64,000 nucleotides of DNA from Oligoflexus sp. (lineage in GTDB: Bacteria; Bdellovibrionota_B; Oligoflexia; Oligoflexales; Oligoflexaceae). The first letter of the stretch is position 1. Each line of letters starts with the position of its first letter. A model generated the notes under the pieces. The model made no database searches. It worked only from the letters and a program-made list of their open reading frames with translations, and was not told the DNA's origin. Both the position numbers and the translations under genes were made by a program. Location: assembly GCA_014378195.1 (NCBI GenBank), contig JACMOC010000014.1, positions 124,001-188,000 of the forward strand, in the 5' to 3' direction. This document shows positions 42,418 through 52,012 of the stretch, piece by piece.

Positions 42418-43935
42418 CTAAAAATTCATACTTAAACTGCCGCCAAACACTGTCCGCGTGGTTTTCTTCGGGAGAGCCGCGATAATCGCCTGCGTGCTCG
42501 CGGGGAAGGCTGGGGCCCCTTGCACAATTTTTTCGGGGACTCGAAAACAGAGTTCGCCATAATCGCCGAAGCACCGGCTGATATATGCTTCAGCCGTGAT
42601 TTGTTTGTAAAAAAGATAGGTCGCTGTAAGACGCGTCAGGACCGTATTATCGCTTAGGTTTTGTACAGCATTAAAAATAAACGTGGTTTCGTTCCAATCA
42701 CCCGGGGTTGGGAGACGGGCATAGCCAGCTATATACTGTTTGCCTGCATAAAGGATCTTCGATTGGTTTTGGAGGAGCGAATAAAATTCGAGGGTGCGGG
42801 TATCATAACCAAGCCCATTCCAAAACCCCTCCAGACCGAACGTGACGTTATCATCGTCGTTATATTTCCAAATATATTCGATGTTCAAAACCGACTGATT
42901 ATAGACGTTTTTATGATCGAACTGCGCAGTCGGAACCTGGAGCTTGGCGATATCCAGGTCACCCTCGTAACGAGGAGTATCGTCGCGCGTGAGAAAGGCT
43001 GTCTCCGTATTGATATCGAAATTGCCGAACCCTATGCCGAGGTCGAGACCAAGTTTGAGTGGTTTGCCGCGTTTACTGTAGAGAGAAATCGCCGTTTCGC
43101 CATTTGATCCAACCGAGAATTCACCGCGCAGGGCAAGGCCCACATCGTCATTGCGATGCGTGTCATCAAGCTCGGCGATAGCATAAAGGTTGTGGCCTGA
43201 CTTTTCGAAAGGGAGATGAATCTTGATCATCTCTTGCCCTAGCCGTCTGTCGAAGAGAGCAAAAGGATCCTTGGCTTCGGTCGCCGTAAAATCGGTTGGA
43301 TTCCAAAAACGGCCCCTGCCCCACTTCACATGCTGTTTACCAGCCGTAACAAAAACAGTGTCCTCGATATCCCACTTCAGCCAAAGTTCATCGATCGATT
43401 CCTCGATAGACGAGACACCGGTTTTTTCTGTGCTAGTCACTGTTTCCTGCGACTGGGGCTGGCTTTGGGCTCGGGCGCTGTTGTCTTCATAAAAACGAAG
43501 ACGTAGAAAGGCCCTTGTGTCCTTATTGGGTCGCGTATCAAAGTAGATGTCAGCTGTTTTATTTTGATTGTAGGGACTTTGCTGGTAACGCTGATCATCG
43601 ACTTTATTCGATTGCCCTCTGAGTTCCAGACGGCCCCCGATTTGCATTTTATCGATGAGTTCGGACGCGTATCTGTCTACTACGGCCGGCTTTTCTTCGG
43701 TTTGTTTTTGACGGGCCGCATCAATACCTTCATTGACCGGGGATTTTTGCATCTCCGATTCCGTACGAGGATTTGTGGGTTGGTCCTTCGTCTCCTTTTT
43801 CACGTCTACCTTAGGGGCGGCAGGCGCTCCAAAGAGCTCCGCTTCCGACTGGACCTGAGGTGCCGCTTGAGCAGGAGAAGGCCGCAATAGCAATAGAAAA
43901 CCTAGGGCAGCTAGGGCAACGAGCGAATTTTTCAC
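42418..43935 (-). CDS. Outer-membrane barrel, last gene of the ABC/LolA-like operon
   Basis: 505 residues from a GTG with AAGGAC upstream. A signal peptide (to about residue 24) is followed by a Lys/Glu/Pro-rich linker (about 30-90), then a barrel: IGGRLELRG, TRAFLRLRFYED, WGRGRFWNPTDF, down to a terminal Phe in SLSMNF. WGRGRFWNPTD resembles the DUF1302-like porin group, which is also found beside RND or ABC export genes. Ten bases separate it from the LolA-like gene. It is the likely outer-membrane end of the export route. Confidence 0.75.
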   Translation of the reverse strand: MKNSLVALAALGFLLLLRPSPAQAAPQVQSEAELFGAPAAPKVDVKKETKDQPTNPRTESEMQKSPVNEGIDAARQKQTEEKPAVVDRYASELIDKMQIGGRLELRGQSNKVDDQRYQQSPYNQNKTADIYFDTRPNKDTRAFLRLRFYEDNSARAQSQPQSQETVTSTEKTGVSSIEESIDELWLKWDIEDTVFVTAGKQHVKWGRGRFWNPTDFTATEAKDPFALFDRRLGQEMIKIHLPFEKSGHNLYAIAELDDTHRNDDVGLALRGEFSVGSNGETAISLYSKRGKPLKLGLDLGIGFGNFDINTETAFLTRDDTPRYEGDLDIAKLQVPTAQFDHKNVYNQSVLNIEYIWKYNDDDNVTFGLEGFWNGLGYDTRTLEFYSLLQNQSKILYAGKQYIAGYARLPTPGDWNETTFIFNAVQNLSDNTVLTRLTATYLFYKQITAEAYISRCFGDYGELCFRVPEKIVQGAPAFPASTQAIIAALPKKTTRTVFGGSLSMNF

Positions 43936-43944
43936 GGCTTGTCC

Positions 43945-44754
43945 TTATCGGCTTTGAGATTCTATCCACGCTTTTGTGAACATATTTTTTTCCAGGGAAT
44001 CAAGGTTTACGTTTTGAAGTTTGACCTTGGTTAGTTTTTCGTCCTCCAAAAGGTCGTAAGTATAAATTTCCTTTGGCACATAAACGTCGGCGTTTTTGGA
44101 TTTGGAAAACATTTTGTCCCAGGCGGGATAAAGGAGGCGCCGCATAAGTTTGCCTGATAAAGACGACTCTTCGCGCTTCAGGATATTTTGTCCGTTTTTG
44201 TCGATCCACAGTTCGAGCAGAGGCGAGCCGACCTCGACGCCTGGTTTGGCGGTAAGTTTGATACGGGCAACATCATATTTTCCAAGCTTTTCGTCACCAA
44301 CAAATTTAGCCGTAAATTCCAAGCTCAAACGCGATTCGTCAAAATCATCCCGACGGGCACCGGTTCCACCGATGCTTGCACGTTCGGTCTGACGCTCCCA
44401 CTTGCCTAAGGCTGGCTCGTAGAGAAGCAGAGTTTTCTCCTTCCTTAGATAGCCTTTACCGGCTTCGGCTTTGGGCTTGGAAAAGAGTATGATCAACTGA
44501 TCATCGGCGTCACGGCGATAAACGCGCGCTTCAAAAGCCTTTTTAAGATCGTAGGGATCCTTGGCTTTCAGGTCCTTTTTTTTCTCCCACTCCTCAATTA
44601 CGACAATTGAGGCATAATCACCCGTACTGCGTTGTTTTTCGTCAATAATCGCGATAAGCTTTTTGGTTTCATCCTCGCTCATAGCCGAAACTTTGGTGCC
44701 GAGCAAGGCGTTCAAACTGAGAGTCATTGTGAGAACAATGTGCTTTGGCTTCAT
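43945..44754 (-). CDS. LolA-like outer-membrane lipoprotein-sorting protein
   Basis: 269 residues. Signal peptide MKPKHIVLTMTLSLNALLG...SA, then the LolA_like (PF17131) pattern: YRRDADDQLIILFSKPKAEAGKGYLRKEKTLLLYEP, RDDFDESRLSLEF, and LLELWIDKNGQNILKREESSLSG. LolA-fold proteins carry lipid chains across the periplasm in an open barrel. GGAAAGGA lies before the ATG. Its place between two permeases and a barrel argues that it is the shuttle of this system. Confidence 0.88.
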   Translation of the reverse strand: MKPKHIVLTMTLSLNALLGTKVSAMSEDETKKLIAIIDEKQRSTGDYASIVVIEEWEKKKDLKAKDPYDLKKAFEARVYRRDADDQLIILFSKPKAEAGKGYLRKEKTLLLYEPALGKWERQTERASIGGTGARRDDFDESRLSLEFTAKFVGDEKLGKYDVARIKLTAKPGVEVGSPLLELWIDKNGQNILKREESSLSGKLMRRLLYPAWDKMFSKSKNADVYVPKEIYTYDLLEDEKLTKVKLQNVNLDSLEKNMFTKAWIESQSR

Positions 44755-44775
44755 AACGAAGTCCTTTCCAATGAA

Positions 44776-46116
44776 TTACTTACCGTGCATCAAGGCTTCG
44801 ACAGGTCTGAGCTTCGCCGCCTTAAGCGCCGGGAATAAAGCGGCAATACCAGTCAAGCCAGTGAACAGGAGGAGCGTCGACACGATATCTTTTGCGTGAA
44901 GATTGATATTGAGGACGCTTGCCATCAAAAAGAGCCTCACCCCATCGTTAGTGATAGGGATCTTAAAGGCATTAAGGGTGAGAACCAGAACGCCTCCTAA
45001 AACGACCCCGATAAAAGCGGAGAGAAAACCGAGGAGCATGGCTTCGATCACAAAAATAGCCCCGATATAGGTCTTGCTTGCACCGATAGCCCTCATCGTA
45101 CCGATTTCTTTGATACGCTCCCTAACGCTCATCCACATGGAATTCATGATGCCGCCGCAGATGATAAGACCCAGGACGGTGATGACAAACACCGATACGA
45201 GGTCGAGGGCTGTTGTGATCCAGAGTACAAACGAAATTTCGTCGGCCCATTCCGTGAGGTCAAGCTTCTGCCCCAGCCAATCCTCACCCATGACTTTTTC
45301 GAATTTAAGAAAGAAGGGTTTGGGCTCGTGATCACGAAGCTGATAACCCTTCGCGATAAGGCCCTTACGGAGCTTTTCCATTACTTCGAGGGATTGGCTG
45401 GGGTCTTTGAGATAAAGCATCACAACACCAGTCGACTTATCGTTGAGACGATAAAGATCAAGAATAGCCTGTCGCGGCACAAAGATATTGTAGTTACTCA
45501 TAAACCCGACATCGGACGCGATCGCCGCTACTTTAAGGTCGACTGTATTGCTGATGCCGCCGGCTTCGGTAACGATGGTCAGGGTATCGCCGACCTTGAC
45601 CTCAAGTTTTTTGGCCTGCGCGGCAAAAATCAAAACGGTGTCTTTGTTTTTAAGGTCTTCAAAACGACCAAACGCCTCAGGGCGACCACCGGGGATATAT
45701 TCGCTTTCGGGAGCCAGACGAAGAGACCGGAAAAAGCGCCCTTCCTGCTCGAAAATGATTCCGTGCATACCGACGTTGATCGAAGCCGACGGACTTATCA
45801 CGCGTCCCCAGCCGCGATGGCGATCGATGATGCTTTCGTATTCGGGATAGATGTCTTTGACAGCTGCCTTAATCGCATCACCATCGGCAAGCAGAGGTGC
45901 GGCGTCCTTTTTCCTCGTTTTAAAAAATCCGCCGATATTCACATGGCCTGACGAAAGGGTCGTTGAAGACTCGATCATACGTTCACTCACCGACGACGAG
46001 ACGGCCCTTAAGATAAGGAACAAGGCTGCGACGATCGCGATCGCAAGGCCGAGGAGCAGGGTTCGGCGCCGCGCCTGAAGGAGATTTCGAAAGGCAATTT
46101 CGAGTAGCATGGGCAT
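44776..46116 (-). CDS. FtsX/LolE-type ABC transporter permease (second)
   Basis: 446 residues. One membrane helix at residues about 20-40, a periplasmic domain of about 230 residues (40-275), then three helices (about 300-325, 345-375, 410-430): the LolC/LolE/MacB topology. The SVRERIKEIGTMRAIGASKTYI coupling helix is the FtsX signature. It starts four bases before the end of the 700-residue permease gene, with AAGGA inside that gene's end. These permeases pull lipoproteins or lipids from the inner membrane. Confidence 0.9.
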   Translation of the reverse strand: MPMLLEIAFRNLLQARRRTLLLGLAIAIVAALFLILRAVSSSVSERMIESSTTLSSGHVNIGGFFKTRKKDAAPLLADGDAIKAAVKDIYPEYESIIDRHRGWGRVISPSASINVGMHGIIFEQEGRFFRSLRLAPESEYIPGGRPEAFGRFEDLKNKDTVLIFAAQAKKLEVKVGDTLTIVTEAGGISNTVDLKVAAIASDVGFMSNYNIFVPRQAILDLYRLNDKSTGVVMLYLKDPSQSLEVMEKLRKGLIAKGYQLRDHEPKPFFLKFEKVMGEDWLGQKLDLTEWADEISFVLWITTALDLVSVFVITVLGLIICGGIMNSMWMSVRERIKEIGTMRAIGASKTYIGAIFVIEAMLLGFLSAFIGVVLGGVLVLTLNAFKIPITNDGVRLFLMASVLNINLHAKDIVSTLLLFTGLTGIAALFPALKAAKLRPVEALMHGK

Positions 46117-46119
46117 GGC

Positions 46120-48222
46120 TTATTCCTTTTCCTGCATAGCTTCGGCTGGTTTCACATGGGCCGCATGACGAGCGGCATAAATCGAGGCTATCGTCGCGAC
46201 CAGGGAGACCACAAACGGAGTGGTCATCACAAGGTTCCACTGCAGCGTGGGGTAGAGTCTTGGGCCCGAAAAGAGAAACGAGACGATATCATTCGGGGCC
46301 GGAATGCCTTTGATGTGGAGCGTGAAGAGGAAAACAGTGGCCAAGGTCGCTCCAATGATCGATCCAATCAGCCCCGTGATGGCGGTTTCTGCCAAAAAAA
46401 GCCCTAAAACAAAGGACTTTTGCGCTCCGATCGCGCGCATGGTACCGATCTCTTTGGTACGATTCAAGGTTCCGACGATTATAGAATTATTGATGATCAC
46501 CAGAGCCACTAGAAATATCACACCCAGGGCAAAAATAAGGACAAGGCGCACAATGTTTGCAAACTGCCCGACTATGCCTGTGGCTTCCTGCCAATCGACG
46601 AGTTTTGCCTCGATTCCTGCCTCCTTCAAAAGCTTATTCAACTCGGCCCGCGTTTCTTTGATTTTGCTCCCATCTTTTAGACGAATCGCGCCGTTGAGAG
46701 CGAGCCCCTTTTGGATCTCACTTTCCGGAAATACGTCGGAGATAACAGGCTTGATGTGCAGGATTTCTTTCTTCTTGGAATCCGTCTTTGTTTCAACTGG
46801 GTGCGTGTCGACGGAAGGGACACTTGCGCTGGCTCCCGCACCAAACAAGGCATCTTCTGCCCCGGCCGCGTCCGTAACCACGGTGCTTGATGCTACCCGC
46901 ATCGCTTCCAGTTCTTTTTTGGATTCTTCGTTCATCTCGCCGTAAAGCTCGCGGAACGTGATCAGATCTGTGATGTTCATGACCCCGGCAAGATCGGAAT
47001 CTTCGAGGCCTTCGAAAGTATAAACACCAAACACCTTGAGCGGGACGCTTTTGAGATAACCACTTTTGGTGTAGCTCCGCAATACTATCGTTTCGCCCGG
47101 TGAAATTTCGTAGAGCTTCATTTTAGGCGCAATCTGCGCATAAAATTGTTTGTAACGCTCCTGGAAATTTGTGTCATCAACCTGCAAAAACTCCTGGAGC
47201 TGCTCTTTAAGCCCGGTGATGAGTTCCGCCGACTTCGGCTTGATGCCTATTGATTTTAGAAATTCGGACAGGACATCCGCCTTGTGCCGATCCAGAGACG
47301 ACAGAATTTGCTGATATTGTTTGGGAAGATCGGCCGCGGCCCTTTCGTTTTCCACATCCCCTTTGATCGGCACACGCACGCGGTCGATACGTTTTTTCAG
47401 TTCGTCAAAGAGTCGGGCAACTACGGCCTTGAGCTGAGTCTCCCGCACTTTGTAGCTGATAAGTATACCGCGCTGCCCTGGGCCGAGTGGCTCGCCTTCA
47501 ACCAATTTGAACTTCGGGAAGTTTTGTTTGAAAAGTTGAATATCGGTACCGAGGTACATGAGATAAATAGGCTGTTTTTCCCCCGATATCGGTGCAATAT
47601 GCGTATCGAGAAACAGGAGTTTCTCCTCGTCGAGGGCATTGAGGGTCCCAAGGAAATCGGGCTCAAGCGCATGATTCAGGTCGGCTCGATATCGATCCAT
47701 GAGTTCTTTATCGGCGCTGAGTTTGGCTCGCTCTGTGAGCTCTCTTTCGAGCTGAAGGAAAAGAAACTTCAGTTCGTCTTTGCGTTGCGCGATGATGTCA
47801 GTTTCGCCTTTTTTCAAGGCCCCGCGAAGCGACGTCAGAGTCTCGTCCAGCTCATTGCCGCGCCCGAGCATGGCCATGTCGCTGCCCATGGGAATGAAGT
47901 CGGCAACATTCGTATTTTGTTTCACAACATCACGAAGGGACGCGAGGTTAGGAATGGTGCCGACATCCGCACGCCCCATGAATGCCCCACCGAACAGAGC
48001 CAGATCATCTTTTGCTTTGCTGCTGTAGGCCTGCAGGTGTCCAGCAACACTCGAGATTATGCTGTCCTGCATACTGTGTTCAACATCGTGCAAGAGCGAT
48101 AGCCCGACGATACCAATGAAGGAGCCCATACAGAGAAGTCCGGCGATGACCGTCGATTTCAGCCGATAGAGCCACAGATTGCGAAAGGCAACTTTGATGA
48201 TAAGAGCCAGAGATTCACGCAT
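46120..48222 (-). CDS. FtsX/LolC-type ABC transporter permease with large periplasmic domain
   Basis: 700 residues. The same topology as the other permease, but the periplasmic part covers about residues 45-560, roughly twice the usual size, with helical segments (LSADKELMDRYRADLNHAL, LIKKRIDRV-like). The signature NRTKEIGTMRAIGAQKSFVLG and the last helices are intact. The extra periplasmic mass may grip the LolA-like carrier or the cargo; this is inference. It lies 53 bases downstream of the ATPase gene. Confidence 0.87.
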   Translation of the reverse strand: MRESLALIIKVAFRNLWLYRLKSTVIAGLLCMGSFIGIVGLSLLHDVEHSMQDSIISSVAGHLQAYSSKAKDDLALFGGAFMGRADVGTIPNLASLRDVVKQNTNVADFIPMGSDMAMLGRGNELDETLTSLRGALKKGETDIIAQRKDELKFLFLQLERELTERAKLSADKELMDRYRADLNHALEPDFLGTLNALDEEKLLFLDTHIAPISGEKQPIYLMYLGTDIQLFKQNFPKFKLVEGEPLGPGQRGILISYKVRETQLKAVVARLFDELKKRIDRVRVPIKGDVENERAAADLPKQYQQILSSLDRHKADVLSEFLKSIGIKPKSAELITGLKEQLQEFLQVDDTNFQERYKQFYAQIAPKMKLYEISPGETIVLRSYTKSGYLKSVPLKVFGVYTFEGLEDSDLAGVMNITDLITFRELYGEMNEESKKELEAMRVASSTVVTDAAGAEDALFGAGASASVPSVDTHPVETKTDSKKKEILHIKPVISDVFPESEIQKGLALNGAIRLKDGSKIKETRAELNKLLKEAGIEAKLVDWQEATGIVGQFANIVRLVLIFALGVIFLVALVIINNSIIVGTLNRTKEIGTMRAIGAQKSFVLGLFLAETAITGLIGSIIGATLATVFLFTLHIKGIPAPNDIVSFLFSGPRLYPTLQWNLVMTTPFVVSLVATIASIYAARHAAHVKPAEAMQEKE

Positions 48223-48275
48223 ATCGTCACGCCTTTTGCGATGAAAGTAAGCTGCCGGAGTAAGGAGCCATGGAA

Positions 48276-48956
48276 TTAGCCCTCAAGAACCTCGCCGTCG
48301 CGTAGCCTGATTATGCGCGTCGCGTGCTTCATAACCAGAGGATCATGAGTGGAAAAAATAAATGTGGTTTTGTGCGACTGATTCACGGCTTTCATAAGAT
48401 CAATAATACGCTCGCCTGTAGCCGAATCCAAATTGGCAGTCGGTTCGTCAGCGAGAACGATACGAGGTCGGGTAACGAGGGCACGCGCTATCGCAACCCT
48501 TTGTCTTTGTCCCCCAGAAAGAGCGTTTGACTTTTGCTTGGCCTGAGCACTCAGCCCCACTTCCTCCATGAGCTCACGGACGCGGTCCGATCTCTCTTTG
48601 CTCGTAAAACCGCCCTGTATAAGGAGCGGAAATTCGATGTTCTGGAACACAGTCAGGACGGGGATGAGATTGAAGCTTTGGAAAATAAAACCCAACTTGT
48701 CGAGGCGCAACCGTGTGAGTTCTTTGTCGCCAAGCTTGGAGATGGGCTGACCTTCTATATAGACTTCGCCACGGCTTGGCGTATCCATACAGCCAATCAG
48801 GTTCAAAAGTGTGGATTTTCCGCAGCCTGATGGCCCCGCAACGGTAGTAAATTCGCCCGTATCGAAGCTGAGGTGAATATCGCGCAGCGCCTGAACTTCC
48901 GTGCTCCCCAGAGGATAAACTTTTGAGACATGTTCGATCGTGACAGCCTGACTCAT
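48276..48956 (-). CDS. LolD/MacB-type ABC ATPase
   Basis: 226 residues. Walker A GPSGCGKST (about 39-47), the Q loop FIFQSFNLIPVL, signature LSGGQRQRVAIARAL, Walker B IVLADEPTANLD and switch His in STHD are all present. The length is that of LolD. It energises the two permeases encoded next. AGGAAAG precedes the ATG. First gene of the operon; no obvious promoter could be picked in the 190 bases before the divergent START gene. Confidence 0.95.
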   Translation of the reverse strand: MSQAVTIEHVSKVYPLGSTEVQALRDIHLSFDTGEFTTVAGPSGCGKSTLLNLIGCMDTPSRGEVYIEGQPISKLGDKELTRLRLDKLGFIFQSFNLIPVLTVFQNIEFPLLIQGGFTSKERSDRVRELMEEVGLSAQAKQKSNALSGGQRQRVAIARALVTRPRIVLADEPTANLDSATGERIIDLMKAVNQSHKTTFIFSTHDPLVMKHATRIIRLRDGEVLEG

Positions 48957-49160
48957 AGCGATCTTTCCTGATATACGGGGTTCTATCCTAGCGCAGGAAG
49001 CGAAAGGAAGATCGTGAGCGAATCTCGAAAAAGAAGCAAGACAAAGCTGCCATAAGATTCTGCCGTGATTGCTGCTTTCCTAAGGCTTTAAACCCTTGTC
49101 TATAAGCTTGCCAGCTCCTGGATCCTCCTTTAAACTCCCCGTCTTATGAAGGAGCCTCTA

Positions 49161-49862
49161 ATGCGCATTAACAACCTACTCTTCTTCGGCATACTCATCC
49201 TGGCTGGAGCCTTTCAAACCGCATGTTATGCGGACGTTCGTGAATGGACGACAAAAGGCTGGGAATTTCTCGACGATAAAGACGGGATCAAAACCTTCCG
49301 CAAGTCCTATGCGAACAGCGCTGTGAAGGGCGTCGGTGGCGAAGCTCTGGTCGACGCCTCCATCGGCAAAATTCTCTGGGTCCTTATGGATCACGCCCAC
49401 AAAAACCAGTGGATCGACAAATTCAAAGAAGCTGAGACACTCGATAAGACGAGCCCCCTCAATCAACTACAATTTGTCGCATTCGATATGCCTTTTCCGG
49501 TGACGGACCGGGAGTTTGTTTTCATTATGCATTTTCACGTCGACTCAGCCCTTAACGCCGTTGTCGTCGATATGAGCTCTGTGAAGGACGGGAAAGCCCC
49601 GCCTGTGCACGAGGGCAATATACGCGGCGAGATTCTGGAAGGCCGTTATACTCTTTATCCCCGAGGAGACAAAACCTTCGTGCAAGCCGAATACCTCGCC
49701 GACCCAAAAGGTTCGCTCCCTGTATTTCTCGTGAATTTTGTGCAAAAAAGTTGGCCAATGAAAACCTTCGAAACATTGCGTACGCAGGTAAAAAAGGACT
49801 TTGTTCAATCGTGGCCTGAATTTGACAAAGACTTGAAACCCCAACTCAAAGCCTTGAACTAG
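49161..49862 (+). CDS. Periplasmic START-domain lipid-binding protein
   Basis: 233 residues from MRINNLLFFG. The signal peptide may end at ACYA (lipobox-like FQTAC). The remainder is a START domain: WEFLDDKDGIKTFRKSY at the start, then LVDASIGKILWVLMDHAHKNQWID, PFPVTDREFVFIMH and a long C-terminal helix. START domains bind single lipids in a hydrophobic tunnel. AAGGAG lies upstream of this ATG. It stands beside, but divergent from, the ABC/LolA-like operon. Its stop shares the tetranucleotide CTAG with the dinB stop. Confidence 0.88.
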   Translation: MRINNLLFFGILILAGAFQTACYADVREWTTKGWEFLDDKDGIKTFRKSYANSAVKGVGGEALVDASIGKILWVLMDHAHKNQWIDKFKEAETLDKTSPLNQLQFVAFDMPFPVTDREFVFIMHFHVDSALNAVVVDMSSVKDGKAPPVHEGNIRGEILEGRYTLYPRGDKTFVQAEYLADPKGSLPVFLVNFVQKSWPMKTFETLRTQVKKDFVQSWPEFDKDLKPQLKALN

Positions 49863-50941
49863 GGTGAACCGAGAGTAAAACTCTCGGTGATGCTTGATAG
49901 GTTGCTCAAGCTCACACCGAGCAACCTGACCTTTTTCCGGCCCGCCTCTGTCACACGCATAAGTCCGCGTGCCACCTCAAGAATTTCGCTTGCTGAGTCG
50001 GTTCCAGAGCCTATGGTCTGACTCCGAGTCAAAAGAGTGAAGTCAGAATATTTCACCTTCAGAACGATTGTTTTACCAAGCAGCGAGCGTTTGCGAAGGG
50101 ATACTTCAAGTTTCTCGCAGAGCGTGACGAGTTCGCGATCCAAGGCCGCGAGCTCGAGGATATCGACGGCAAACGTATCTTCTTTGCCGATCGATTTGCG
50201 CTCGCGATGGACGGCAACGGCGCGTTCGTCAATGCCGCGCACCCTTTTGTAAAGCCACGGCCCCATGTTGCCCAGTTCTTCTTCCAACGCACTTTCGCTC
50301 CAGGACCAGAGGTCGCGGCAGTAATGAAAGTTGCGCTTTTGCAGGCGTTTTTCGGTCGCGGGGCCGATGCCATGGATTTTGCGTAAGGGTAAGGATCCCA
50401 TAAATTTGAGCACATGTTCGGGCGGCACCACGGTAATGCCTTTGGGTTTGTTGATATCCGACGCGATCTTTGCAACGAGCTTGTTGGGCGCGACACCGGC
50501 CGAGCCCGAAAGCCCCAACTCACTGATGATATCGTCTTGAATGCGTTTGGCAATTTGGGTGGCGTAGAGCCCTCTTTCACGCGTCGTGAGAGTGACATCA
50601 AGGTAGGCTTCATCAAGCGAGAGCGGCTCTATGATAGCGGTGTAACGTCCAAATATCTCGCGAATCTCCTTTGATATAGCGGCATAACGATCAAAGTTAG
50701 GTGGAACAAAAATCGCGTCGGGGCATAGGCGATAAGCGGTGGCACAGGCCATAGCCGACCGCACCCCAAACTTTCTTGCTTCATAACTCGCAGTACACAC
50801 AACGCCGCGCGACTGCGGCGACCCTCCGACCACGAGAGGTTTGCCGGCCAGAGAAGGATTATCACGAACCTCGACCGAAGCATAAAACGCATCCATATCG
50901 AAATGAATGATCTTGCGCTCAAGGAGCGATGGATGAGGCAT
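49859..50941 (-). CDS. dinB: DNA polymerase IV (Y-family)
   Basis: 360 residues. Active-site motifs are HFDMDAFYASVE (metal Asp) and SLDEAYLD; GVRSAM and the LPLRKIHGIGPATEKRL helix-hairpin-helix follow. The little-finger domain is complete. Translesion synthesis is the expected role. The ATG at 50941 has AAGGA seven bases upstream; a longer frame begins at 50974, three bases after the lpxD stop. Third gene of the purB-lpxD-dinB unit. The link to SOS control cannot be seen here, because any promoter would be inside lpxD. Confidence 0.94.
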   Translation of the reverse strand: MPHPSLLERKIIHFDMDAFYASVEVRDNPSLAGKPLVVGGSPQSRGVVCTASYEARKFGVRSAMACATAYRLCPDAIFVPPNFDRYAAISKEIREIFGRYTAIIEPLSLDEAYLDVTLTTRERGLYATQIAKRIQDDIISELGLSGSAGVAPNKLVAKIASDINKPKGITVVPPEHVLKFMGSLPLRKIHGIGPATEKRLQKRNFHYCRDLWSWSESALEEELGNMGPWLYKRVRGIDERAVAVHRERKSIGKEDTFAVDILELAALDRELVTLCEKLEVSLRKRSLLGKTIVLKVKYSDFTLLTRSQTIGSGTDSASEILEVARGLMRVTEAGRKKVRLLGVSLSNLSSITESFTLGSP

Positions 50942-50977
50942 GGCCTCGTCCTTTTCGGTCTTGGTTTCCGTCATAGT

Positions 50978-52012
50978 TTACTCGCTGAGGCGCTCTTCTA
51001 GGTCGGCAAGGCGTTTTTCGAGGCTTTTGATCGTCTGATCATAATCCTTGAGGCGCTTGAGGTAAACCACCTGCCTTTTCCACTCGGACACCGGAATTGC
51101 AGGGTAACCTGCGTAGGTATCGCGTTTTGCGATATTCGATAAAACTGCTGTGCGCGCACCCATCCTCACACCATCCACAGTCGTGAGATGGTCGGCGACA
51201 CCCGATTGCCCCCCGATGAGGTTCCACTTGCCGATTTTGGTCGAACCGGCAATGCCCACCTGCGCAGAAAACATGCTGTTTGCACCGATTTCACAGTTAT
51301 GGGCTATGTGGACACGATCATCGAATTTGCAGTTATCGTGAATAACCGTTTCGTCATTTGCGGCGCGGTCGACAGTACAAAGAGCGCCGAGCTCCACGTT
51401 GTTTCCGATACGCACGATGCCTACCTGTGGAATTTTGCAGATTTCGCCGCCGCTGACGCTGAAGCCAAAGCCATCGGCGCCAATGATGGAGCCGGCATGA
51501 ATCAGGCAGTCATCACCGATGATGCAGGCATTATAGATCACGACATTGGGATGAAGAACAGTCCGCGCGCCGATCGTTGTATCTCGGCCCACATAAACGC
51601 CAGGATACAGAATACAGCCATCACCAATCGCCGCACGCGCCTCAACATGAACACCCGCATGAATAGTTATATCCCGCCCGAGTTGAGCCGAAGGATCAAC
51701 GAAAGCATTTGGGTTTATGCCGCGGGGCCCATGATCCGGTTGATAAAAATCCATACCGAGCTTGGCAAAAACAAATTGAGGATCCTTGTGCACGAGCTGA
51801 ATCCCTTGAAAAAGAGGATTCACGTCACGCACCAGCAAAGCGGAGGCTTTGAGATTCGGCAAAAAATGTGCAAACTCGGGGCTCGAGAAAAAGGTGATCT
51901 GGCCCGGACCGGCTTTATCAATAGCCGCAACGCTTTGTATATCCAGGTTTTCTTGAGCCGTCACGCCATGCGAGACAAGTCCAAACCGCTTGATTATCTC
52001 ATCGATTCGCAT
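50978..52012 (-). CDS. lpxD: UDP-3-O-acylglucosamine N-acyltransferase
   Basis: 344 residues. N-terminal uridine-binding domain (to about 100) then left-handed beta-helix hexapeptide repeats (IGDGCILYPGVYVG and onward) and a C-terminal helix. The catalytic His lies in DRVHIAHNCEIG (about residue 245). It adds the second acyl chain in lipid A synthesis. The start MRIDEII lies 14 bases inside the purB end, so it is probably coupled. No lpxA or fabZ is adjacent, unlike the common cluster. Confidence 0.95.
   Translation of the reverse strand: MRIDEIIKRFGLVSHGVTAQENLDIQSVAAIDKAGPGQITFFSSPEFAHFLPNLKASALLVRDVNPLFQGIQLVHKDPQFVFAKLGMDFYQPDHGPRGINPNAFVDPSAQLGRDITIHAGVHVEARAAIGDGCILYPGVYVGRDTTIGARTVLHPNVVIYNACIIGDDCLIHAGSIIGADGFGFSVSGGEICKIPQVGIVRIGNNVELGALCTVDRAANDETVIHDNCKFDDRVHIAHNCEIGANSMFSAQVGIAGSTKIGKWNLIGGQSGVADHLTTVDGVRMGARTAVLSNIAKRDTYAGYPAIPVSEWKRQVVYLKRLKDYDQTIKSLEKRLADLEERLSE

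Noticed and set aside
41804-42574. 256-codon minus-strand frame over the unknown gene at 41831
   Set aside because: It overlaps the better-supported plus gene and the end of the barrel gene, lacks a ribosome site and has atypical composition.
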